DNA of 60,000 nt from Bugula neritina (lineage: Eukaryota; Bryozoa; Gymnolaemata; Cheilostomatida; Bugulidae). The position numbers and the translations under genes are program-made. Location of the stretch: positions 21,643,628-21,703,627 of the forward strand of contig OZ037767.1 of the NCBI GenBank assembly GCA_964035545.1, read 5' to 3'. This document shows, one piece after another, positions 51,086 to 60,000 of the stretch; position 1 is the stretch's first letter; every line of letters starts with the position of its first letter. The notes below the pieces were generated by a model, which saw only the letters and a program-made list of their open reading frames with translations, had not been told where the DNA came from and made no database searches.

Positions 51086-54000
51086 ATGGAGCGCATCACT
51101 GACACATTGCAGTGTCCCAGCACTCTTCTCCTGTCTCTCATTGCCAGCCTTGTATTTCTCAATCTTTATAAGAGAGCGACAAGCAGGTATCCAGGTGGGC
51201 CAACACCCCTGCCGTTGCTAGGTAACCTTCACCAGATCTTTTATTGCGGCTGCCTCATCAAGTTTTGTGAGAAATACCGAAGGATTCATGGAGATGTAAG
51301 TATAGCCTAATATTTACAAATTTGTCAACCTAAAGGTGACCGCCAGACGGCACCCTCAACATTTCTGAGTTCTGTTCACCGATTAACTGTTTTAAATAAT
51401 AATAATCAATATATATATAAATTTTTGTAGCAATGAAAATTCTATTACTATAGAATAAAGCAATTACTTTTGAACACAAATTTTACACTTGAGCTAAGCA
51501 AAAAGCTGCATACCTGCACCTAAAAGCAATTGCTGAAATTAAGTGCAGATCTTTGACTGTGTATGAAATTATACGGAAATTGAATGGCATCTTAACTTCA
51601 GAAACCAATTAGAGCATAGAATGCTAATCATGATAATGATTTGAGACAGAGAAACATAATTAAACCCTTAGTTATTGAAATAGAACCAAAATATGCATAA
51701 AACCTTATTTTTAACCAAATGTGTTATTGCAAAAGTCTATAATAATACTACGACCTCATATGCTGTTACAGTCACAGTTTAATATTACAATCCCACAAGT
51801 TATTACAGTCATAGTCTATAACTTTATAAGACAACTCTTTTTTTTCATTTGTTGTCTAGGTTTTCACTTTTGAAGTGGGAGGTAAAAAAAGAGTGGTGAT
51901 ATCAGGATATGATGCAATAAAAGAACTACTCGTGGATAACGCACAATACACAAAAACTCGCTCTCCCGCGAGTAGAGGGAAGTTGTTGACTCGTCATTAC
52001 AAAGATACTCCTGGTATTATATATAAGTTCAGTATTGTAGATTCTATAATTAGGCAGCAGCTGTGGTCTAGGGGTTAGAGCATTTGCTTAGTAAGCATGA
52101 AGTCATGGATTCGAACCCCGACAAAGGCCATTGGTGATGTTGAAAGGAGCATCCAATCATAACTGCTCCTGTGCCCCATCTGAATAATTGTCCTTAGCCT
52201 GATTCAACAAAAACCCTTCCATCAGGGGTTTCTCACAGAGATGGCGACTATAAACTTGCGTGATTTTATTGTAGAATCTATAATTGTAGTCATATTGTCA
52301 TTTATATATTATACAATCATACTACTATCTCATATATTTTGGTTTATAATATGCTTAGTGAAACTAATTACTGTGTCACCAAAAGATTAGATGTGACATT
52401 TGGTTGACCAGAAATGAAGCTCATGTTAGCTATAGATAAAACCCACCTGTTGTCCTAGCAACAGTTTTAATTATATTGTATACATAATATAACACGTAAT
52501 TATAAAATGTATTTTATATTCATAGTATGAAAGGAATGCCTTATATTTCTTGACTCCTAAAACTTTAAAAAAAAGTCAAGTCTGCTATTAATAATTATCT
52601 ACATGCATTGAGATCTATCTTTTTCAAAGCCTGACTCACTAGTTTTAAATAATTCTTTCTATTTGAAGTAAGCACCTCATATGTCAATACATAATTTACT
52701 ATATTATTATAATATATGATAGTGTTATGTATCATTTCTTAATTAAATATTGCAAGAAGATACAGGACAATATTATGTATTATGTAAAGTATTATAGCAA
52801 AGGTGACCAACTTTTTCAGACCTAGGGCCACTGAAAGGGAAAAATCAATTGACGAGAGCCACATTGTAAACTTTAGTTTGGGCTGGAGGGGGAGCCACAT
52901 CATTAGTAATTTTCAAAATACTTTATTCCGAAATTCTTATTAATAATTACACAATTAAGCCTTGATAGTTACTGCAGGCTGCATGCTTTGTGGCAGGTGT
53001 ATAATTTATAAGACATTTAAGAAAAGTTTTTCACTCTAATTCATATATGTGCAAAAATAATTTTATTTGCTATACCTTTGAGGGCCGCATAAATGTAGGC
53101 TGGGAACCACATCCGGCCCTGGGGCCGCCTGTTGGACAGCCCTGTATATTATAGAATAAAATGCAGCACAAAGCGATTTAATATACTGTAGCATAATGCA
53201 ATATACAATGTATTATAATGAAATATAGAACTATGTAGTTTTAATGTTGTAATTCAGTATTTTAAAGCATGCGCTATATAGTATATATTCTATAACATAT
53301 ATTACTATATAATAGAACACAACAATAAATACATTGGCCAACAGTGTAATAAAGCACAATGCAATTGCTATATACGAGTAAAGCCTACTGCTGTAAAGAA
53401 TGTGAGAATATTATTATATATAAAAGATTCTTTCTCTACATTAAATTACTTTTTACCATACATGCATGTATACCAGCTCTTAATAAAGATATATATATAT
53501 AAATTATCAGGGTTGTAAAGAGCTATAATAACTTGTTTTGCTAGATCTGGTTATCTCTAATTCAACATAAACATGTGGATGTAAAGCTCCCACGGTGAAA
53601 ATTGATAACAAATTTCTACGCTGACCGACTATTTTATCTGAAAAGTCTATTCTTAACCCTTACGGATCAAAAGACTATATATGTCCCTTTGACTTATATA
53701 CAAACAATAGCGCTTACTTTAAACTTCGAGCTTTTTATAAAGCTTTTGTTGGCCATATTATATGTTTCACTACTTGTGAACATCACAATATACTTGAGCT
53801 ACAGGGTTTTATTTCTTAGGTCGCAATTAGAGCTTCTTGTTCCATGCATAATTTCATTTGCCTGTGTTTTAAATTTCAGGCATAATTTACGCTTCTTACT
53901 CAAGTTACAAGAGACTAAAGTCTATGCTAATAGCGACAATCAAAGACGAAGGTCATGAACTCGAGGCTAAGATGCTGCAGGAACTGGAAGACTGCATGTC

Positions 54001-56977
54001 TCACTTTATAGAACCAAGTCTAAATAAGCCTGTTAATATAGAACAATGCATAGCCTTAGCTACAAGTAATATCATCAACCAACTCACAATAGGCAAGCGC
54101 TTTGACTACTGCAACCAAACCTTCATCACTTTACAGTTGAGTCTACAAGAATACCTTCGAGTGACCATACAGTGCGGGTTGGTAAGCAGCCTTCCTTTGA
54201 GTGATGCCTTCTTAGGACCAATGGTCTCTCGGTTCAACCACCATTACGAGCATTTCTCACTGCCAACAATCTCACAGCTCCTAAAGGAAATGAAAAGTAC
54301 CATGAATGTTGAAGACCCACACTATGTGATGGAAAGGTTTCTGGCTCATTCTCAGCGTCCAGTAGAGATTCAAGATCCAACTTACAGCGGTAAACATAAA
54401 CTGGAGTTATCTCAACGTGCAGGGTACATGCTGCAGTTATGGTGCTGTAATCAGCCTGTAGTGTGCAGACTGTACAATGTTTGGGAAGCTTTAATGTGAC
54501 TAAGCGCATGCATTATGCGCTTTTTCTCATATTGTTCTTCCTGAATAGCAAAAACTTACGGAAGGTGAATATAATACATGAAACATTGATGGATGACACA
54601 GTATCAGCATTAGAGCAAACTATACACAGTTTACAAAATAATGACTTAATTCTTTGCACAATCTCATTTAGCCATCTTTATGTATATTTTTGTATACCTA
54701 CATGATCCATAGACGTTTTAACAATTGCAAGCACTCACTATCGCCCACTATTGTGCACTACTGCTTGTTGTTCATGAAAGTTATGTTTCGTTTAATAACT
54801 TTTAATTTAAGAAAGTACACAGTTTTAATACTCATTTGTGTTTGTAATCTGTTTTAGAAGCCAATGCTCCATATTTCCTCTTCCAGCTGCTTTTAGGAGC
54901 CAGTGACACTACCTCCGCAGCCTTGAGATGGGCGTTTCTTTTCATTGGTTCTAACTTAGAGGTCAAGCTGAAAGTTCAACAGGAAATAGATAATGAATTA
55001 GGTCAGGTGTAACACAATTATCATCCCACAATTAACTTAAACACCTTAAAAGATTTCTAGCAATGCTTGTAACTGTGTAAAATTTAGAATATAAATTATA
55101 GTTTATTGATTATCAAAAATAATGAATAGAGTTAACCTAAATAACAGGCAGTAAGTCTAAAATCAATTAATTATTTTATATGTTACTAGTAAAAACACCA
55201 CTAGAAAGCAATTGTTCTACAGATTATTTTATGAATCATTTTAAATATATATTCTTTAATTATTTATAAATTATTCTATAGATCATTTTACGGATCATTT
55301 TATGGATTCTTCTGCAAATTATATTGTATTTCGCAGGTCAGGATCGGCTGCCCTCCTTCAATGACCTCCAACATATGCCTTATGTAGAGGCTGTGTTACT
55401 TGAGACTCTTCGTAGAGGCAGCATTGGCACTTTGTCTTTGCCTTACACGCTCACCGCTGACTGCGTTGTTAAGGGAAAGGTGTAGTAAACCAATAGTCAT
55501 CACTCTATTAATAGTTGTCACTATATTATTTTATAAAATTTTCAAGTGTGGATGTTTAAGGAAAATAGGAAAATCATACAGTGCAATAGGACTAATTATT
55601 GGAAATCAAAACAATTTTTTATCAAACTTATTCTTTTCTTAAATGATGAGCATTTGGTGGCGAATCCAAGTGATATAATTAAAAGTTGAAATTTTGGTAA
55701 AAGTCGAGTTTATTTGTTGGCGTTGGGCATAAAGGACGAATTACTGCTTTCATTATTATAAAACATGATCTTAAGCAGACTTTGTATAATCTTGATTTAG
55801 TCAAATTAAATCATTTGCAATAATATTGATTTTCAACAAAAGCAGAGCAAACATTTTGCTATTTTTACAGTTGATTCCCGCTGGATCTGATTTGATGATA
55901 AATTTCCTTTCTGTTTTACACGATGAGACAGTTTTTGAACAGCCTTTGAAGTTTAAACCAGAAAGATACCTGACTGGTAATATAGCTTTGAAGAAGCAGA
56001 GAACTATTCCATTTGGCATTGGTGAGTATTGAGTGTATCTTGCATAGCACTTACTGAAATAAAGAATATACACAACTACGTAATATGTACTCTATAACGA
56101 TGAAAGGCTGTATCAAAGATACTTAAATCTATCTTCTTTATTTATTACTTAAATTTCTACTAAAACACTTGCACTTACTAATAATAATTTTTTAATAAAC
56201 ATTTACCCCTGCAGCTACCTACATTTTGACCAATCATAACAATTGGTTTTACTTACATTTTGGTCAAAACACTTCAGATTGAATAAAAAAAGTAGTAGAT
56301 GTACCAAAAACAATTTGCTTCTAATACAATTTTTCATCATAATTCTGCCTGATAAAGCCAACACATATATCAGTTTACACCGTATCACAACACAGCTGTA
56401 CATGTGATCTTTTGGACTGTATTGCATCTCACTTTTCACACTCAGCATTCGAACTGAAATAGCTGCACCATATCATAGCTTGTTATACCTTACAGCTAGT
56501 GTTGTTAACTTCTATTGTGATGATGTTGTACCTCAAGGTAATAATATAGTATTACTATATGTTTTATTAGTATAACATAATGTAATAACACTATAACATA
56601 TTATATATATATCATATTATGTAATATTATACTGTATTACACCATATTTATATGGCTATGCAATTGCTACTATATTGTTGTTATTAATTATTACCATGCT
56701 TGCTAAATATATATAAATTGTGCTGCATTGCTCTATGTTTTTGCCTATTGTGATATCTTGAATACTACCAAACTATAAGATATTTTAATTACCTTTAGGA
56801 AAAAGATCTTGCCCTGGGGAGAGAATTGCTAAAATAGAATTATTTCTATTCTTAGTTAGTATTTTACAGAAGTATGACTTCACCCTAGTAAATCCACTAG
56901 ATTTATCCTACCCTGCTATTGATGTTGGCTCAGTATGCAGTCCATCACCTTATGACATCATATTCACTCAGAGATAA
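51086..56977 (+). CDS. Cytochrome P450, clan 2 (microsomal), copy 2
   Basis: Seven exons: 51086-51295, 51860-52013, 53880-54389, 54858-55001, 55337-55479, 55871-56021 and 56799-56977 (TAA), total 1491 nt, 496 aa. Intron positions and phases equal those of copy 1, and exons 2, 4, 5 and 6 have identical lengths. Features: anchor (TLLLSLIASLVFLNLY), hinge RYPGGPTPLPLLGNLHQI, I-helix GASDTT, K-helix ETLR, FKPERY and heme loop FGIGKRSCPGE. One oddity is the C-helix: where WxxxR is expected the protein has YKRLK, so both Trp and Arg are replaced. Exon 6 is nearly the same as in copy 1 while the other exons are much more different. Intron 2 (1.87 kb) carries a SINE and a hAT-like element. The frame is intact, so it is probably expressed, perhaps with altered properties. 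Confidence 0.95.
52052..52266 (+). mobile_element. tRNA-derived SINE with 18-bp target duplication
   Basis: The head GCAGCTGTGGTCTAGGGG..TTAGAGC and GATTCGAACCCC look like A and B boxes of a tRNA-like pol III promoter, with an anticodon-loop-like CTTAGTAAG (AGT, Thr-like). A ~140-bp unrelated body follows. The element is flanked by ATTGTAGATTCTATAATT (52034-52051) and a copy at 52267-52284 with one mismatch, as expected for LINE-mediated insertion. It is in intron 2 of P450 copy 2. Confidence 0.85.
52799..53144. mobile_element. hAT-like non-autonomous DNA transposon (MITE), decayed
   Basis: The left end CAAAGGTGACCAACTTTTTC and the inverse of the right end (CAGGGCTGTCCAAC) are related, and the interior has GGGCCGC and GGCCCTGGGG blocks typical of hAT MITEs. 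TATTATAG occurs just before the left end and again 2 bp after the right end, a possible 8-bp target duplication. Class assignment is by resemblance only. Confidence 0.55.
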
Positions 56978-57000
56978 CACAACTTCTCAACTATATGTTC

Positions 57001-57024
57001 TACGCAAATATTTGCGTAAATAAA
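57001..57024 (+). terminator. Palindrome plus AATAAA poly(A) signal of P450 copy 2
   Basis: A perfect 18-bp palindrome TACGCAAATATTTGCGTA is followed at once by AATAAA (57019-57024), only 42 nt after the stop codon. If used, the 3' UTR is very short. Confidence 0.6.
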
Positions 57025-57770
57025 GTGACTGAACTTCACCTATGTTTTACCAAGAAGCACAAATGAAAGCATTGCGTGTTTCTACTAAATCATATACTGC
57101 TCTGTGCTTAGAGGTGCTAGATCGTTATTTTTCTAGATGTCACTTAATTTAACACGGAAAAATAAAAAGCTTTCAACACACACGTGCAACCCAAACAGTA
57201 AATACATTGGCAGATTTCAACAATGGCTATTTTAGTGGACGATGGTGTTATTATTTTTTCCTACTGTATAAGTTTCAGCAGCTTTTCACAACCTACTAGT
57301 TTGTCATGCGTATGGTTTATTAGATTTGATGTTGTATTTAAAAGATATATTTGGATATTGCACATATTATTGTAATAACTGCATTCTTTATTCATCTAAT
57401 ATATAGAAATACATTTTAAACTAAATCTTATAATTTATGATAAACTCAACAAAAATGACATTTTATTCTCAACATTAATTATGTTGACTTCAATAACAGA
57501 TATTGTGGGCTAATAACATCACAATACGAGAAAGAGAAGATAATTGGTTTTTCCAAAACATTAATGCTTTTAATGTTTATTGGTACTGCATGGTTACAAA
57601 ATAAAACTGTATATTTTTGCTGGAGAACATTTATTTATTTTTGTTATATATTAAAAATTGATTATAATAGTTATTTTAAATATATTTATGAAACTATACC
57701 ATTCTATGCCACCCGCTGTTGTCTCCAGTTGATCAAATTGTGCAAATTTTCATCATATTCTTTTTTGAGC

Positions 57771-57846
57771 AATAGTTTTTCACATGCTACACCATAAAAA
57801 ATTGAGATCACTTTTGTATGGTGCAGCATGTGAAAATTAACTATTT
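57771..57846. ncRNA. Imperfect hairpin, pre-miRNA-like or foldback element (candidate)
   Basis: Arms 57771-57796 and 57817-57846 pair over about 24 bp, including CACATGCT(A/G)CACCATA with one mismatch and a small 3-nt bulge, around a ~20-nt loop. The size fits a miRNA precursor but also a tiny foldback transposon. No expression data are available. Confidence 0.3.
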
Positions 57847-58168
57847 ACAAGATGTTAAATCTTCCATGCTATAACTAGTGCCAACTAGTGGTCAACTTTT
57901 CTATTATTCATTACTTTTGGCCTTCACTTCATTATACTCAGTGCATTATAATGTCATCTTTTTTTAGACAATTTTAGAACTACTCTGAAAAGGAATTTCA
58001 TTCTGCCAAACTAAACTATAATGAGTGAGGAACTCATAATAGTTCTTAATCTAATTTGTTTACGGACCCGCACAGCTCATATTTTATAATTAGGTTTCCA
58101 CGGAGACTCTGGCTGAGCATAAACTTGTATGCACAGGAAGATATTTATCTACAACAGAACATGACATA

Positions 58169-58187
58169 ATATATATATACATATATA

Positions 58188-58264
<77 letters not shown>

Positions 58265-58407
58265 TATATGTGTGTGTATAAGTGTATGTACATGTATAAT
58301 ATGTGTATGTATGTGTATATATATATGTATTTGTGTATATGTGTGTGTGTATATATATATGTATATGCGTGTGTGTGTGTGTGTATATATGTATGTATAT
58401 ATGTATG

Positions 58408-58493
<86 letters not shown>

Positions 58494-58515
58494 CATACAT
58501 ATATATATATATACT
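58169..58515. repeat. Compound (TA)n(TG)n microsatellite
   Basis: Long (TA)n runs at about 58192-58260 and 58415-58490 flank mixed GTGTATATGTGTG sequence. Open frames on both strands (YIYIYI) are by-products. Confidence 0.97.
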
Positions 58516-58675
58516 GCTGGAAGAGAACATAATCTTGGTAATTAAAAAACTAAGTATGAGAATGTGGCAGTATGTTTCGAAATATTAATAGTACTAGTAG
58601 AATTTCCACCATGCTGATATGCTAAATACTATGTATTTCACGAGCATACAATGTAAAATTCAATTTACATTAGGA

Positions 58676-58677
<2 letters not shown>

Positions 58678-58722
<45 letters not shown>
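58678..58722. repeat. (TA)n microsatellite
   Basis: About 45 bp of uninterrupted TA. Confidence 0.95.
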
Positions 58723-58725
<3 letters not shown>

Positions 58726-58985
58726 AAAGCTGTAATACAACAACTAAATATGATACAGAATGGAAACATGATTATAATAAATCTCCGACTTTCAAAAGAA
58801 AAAAATGTTATTTGCTTATAGTGACGCTATTATGAGATAACGCTTCATATTATTTTTAGTTTTTCCAGTTTTATTATAATTCTAAAACAATATATTTGTT
58901 ATAGCTATAGTATATATACAAAGAAATATCAAAATATTATTTGCATAAATGCTCGCACACAAATGGAAACCCCCTATTGCAATTA

Positions 58986-59638
58986 TTACTTAGGAGCTAA
59001 GGCTGTTATCTTGTTCATCCCCTTTGCACCCTTAGAGTCAACATAGTAGTGCTGTCCATTAGGGTGTCTTCTCATGCCATCTGGGAGTTGTTTGTTGTTA
59101 GGGAGTTTTCTCTCTCTAACGGAATCAACTCTCTTTGACTGGGCTCGGTTTCTCTTGGGCACACCTATGTAGCACAAAGCAATGACTAAATATGCTCGAA
59201 GTAGGAAGAAAAATAATTGTAGTTTGTCAAATATAATGTCAAAGCTATTTGAATTCATAATTTATTCCAAAAGGTTGTCTGACCACACAGCGAATTGCAA
59301 AGTTTTAGCCGTTGACACCAATCATTCTTTTATTTGCAAAAGCAAAAAATTGCTAATAATTGCCGAGATAAATATAGAATCAGTATAGCTCAATGGGGTC
59401 TAGAATTTCTGCAGAAGAACTTAGTAATATTTACTGTAAAATTTGCACCAGCTGTAGTTGTAATTTGCATACAAAAAAGCAATCCGCTGTACACAAAAGA
59501 ACAACATCAATTACCTGCCTTTATTAATTACTTTACCTAGTTATTTCTTGCATTTATTAATTTAGTTAATACATTCAATAATTACCTGCAGGATTTTTAT
59601 TAGTCTTCACTTCTTTTACAACCTTTTCTCGTTTTTTC
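58986..59638 (-). CDS. 3' end of an unidentified basic protein gene (two last exons)
   Basis: Two exons on the minus strand: 59638-59586 (53 nt, acceptor TTGCAG, donor GTAATT) and 59164-58986 (ending TAA). They share one frame through a split Gly codon. The visible C-terminus is about 75 aa, very rich in Lys and Arg, with KKREKVVKEVKTNKNPA followed by GVPKRNRAQSKRV and a less charged end containing MRRHPNGQHYYVDSKGAKGM. The HPNGQHYYVD segment looks conserved, not random, but I cannot name the family. The rest of the gene lies beyond 59638, partly or fully outside the window. A nuclear or nucleolar protein is plausible from the charge; this is a guess. Confidence 0.6.
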
Positions 59639-59830
59639 CTGCAACAAAAATATTTTTAGAAATTGACAACTAGAAATGAATAAATTTACATGTGTATATG
59701 ATATGAAAGTATGTCTGATAGAGTTTTCTTCTCTTATATTTAAGCACACTGTCCTCATACTGTTTTGAAAAGAGTTGTATTTGCCATCTAATACATGATA
59801 TTTATAAATTTTTTACAACATTCTGCACTA

Positions 59831-59998
59831 CAGTGCTCCCCCCCCCATATCTCACGGTTCCATTTCTCACGAAATCTTATAGGTCACAAGAAAGGCTTGC
59901 ACCCCCATTTTGTGGCTTATGTATGTGTGTATAGGAACAGAATGTTATGAATTGAGATTTTGAGACCCACAGCCTCGTGAAATATGAAGGGAGCTCTG
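59831..59998. mobile_element. 168-bp MITE related to the one at 1434
   Basis: The left end CAGTGCTCCCCCCCCATA, preceded by TA, has an inverse counterpart at the extreme right of the window (CAGAGCTCCCTTCATA on the other strand). The first bases match the ends of the 72-bp element at 1434-1505. The right flank is CA where TA is expected, so one mutation is assumed, and the window edge prevents a full check. Confidence 0.55.
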
Positions 59999-60000
59999 CA

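Larger units (their letters stand above)
57025..58985. other. Non-coding interval with hairpin and (TA)n/(TG)n tracts
   Basis: AT-rich. It holds an imperfect hairpin at 57771-57846 and microsatellites at 58169-58515 and 58678-58722, listed separately. No gene is seen. Confidence 0.55.

Noticed and set aside
58090-58588. Several ORFs over 110 codons on both strands made of YIYIYI
   Set aside because: They lie entirely in a (TA)n/(TG)n microsatellite.

Overview
The window is nuclear DNA from an invertebrate animal. It is AT-rich, its genes are split by many introns with GT..AG borders, and it carries metazoan genes (a Mi-2/CHD4 remodeler, GABARAP, clan-2 cytochrome P450s, an ATF4-like bZIP factor, pyroglutamyl-peptidase I). 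It also has abundant (TA)n tracts, minisatellites, a tRNA-derived SINE, MITEs and a full-length Ty3/gypsy-type LTR element. I cannot fix the phylum from the sequence; a marine invertebrate, possibly a sponge or another early-branching lineage, is a guess.

Layout: 1-636 is the last exon of an ATF4-like bZIP gene (+). 2046-4991 is a multi-exon gene (+) for a protein I do not recognise as a whole; its C-terminal half looks like a very divergent trypsin-like fold. 6127-6882 is pyroglutamyl-peptidase I (-). 8004-15511 is an LTR retrotransposon with 307-bp LTRs, a tRNA-Leu primer site, gag, a -1 frameshift signal, a damaged pol, and an extra zinc-finger ORF where env would lie. 16560-18779 is GABARAP/ATG8 (+, 3 exons). 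20250-37331 is the complete coding region of a Mi-2/CHD4-type chromatin remodeler (-, 35 exons plus a possible 27-nt microexon, 1873 aa). 37332-44765 is mostly empty apart from a 1.2-kb minisatellite with a 21-bp unit. 44766-47649 and 51086-56977 are two tandem, intact seven-exon cytochrome P450 genes (+, 494 and 496 aa) with identical intron positions; the second holds a SINE and a hAT-like element in its second intron. 58986-59638 is the 3' end of an unidentified gene (-), and the window closes inside or at the end of a small MITE.

Gene relations: the genes are ordinary housekeeping, stress and detoxification functions, not an operon. The retrotransposon sits in the head-to-head interval between PGPEP1 and GABARAP. 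GABARAP has a CACGTG E-box about 115 bp upstream of its ATG, compatible with TFEB/MITF-type control. GABARAP and CHD4 converge. The P450 pair arose by tandem duplication, and its heme-proximal exon 6 is far more similar than the rest.

The most unusual material is in the LTR element: the zinc-finger ORF3, a gag-leader donor and an ORF3 acceptor that match in phase, and a textbook -1 frameshift cassette (GTTAAAC, 10-bp stem, possible pseudoknot). Second is the divergent protease-like gene at 2046-4991. All exon structures were read by eye from splice motifs and frame continuity; no alignments or database searches were run.
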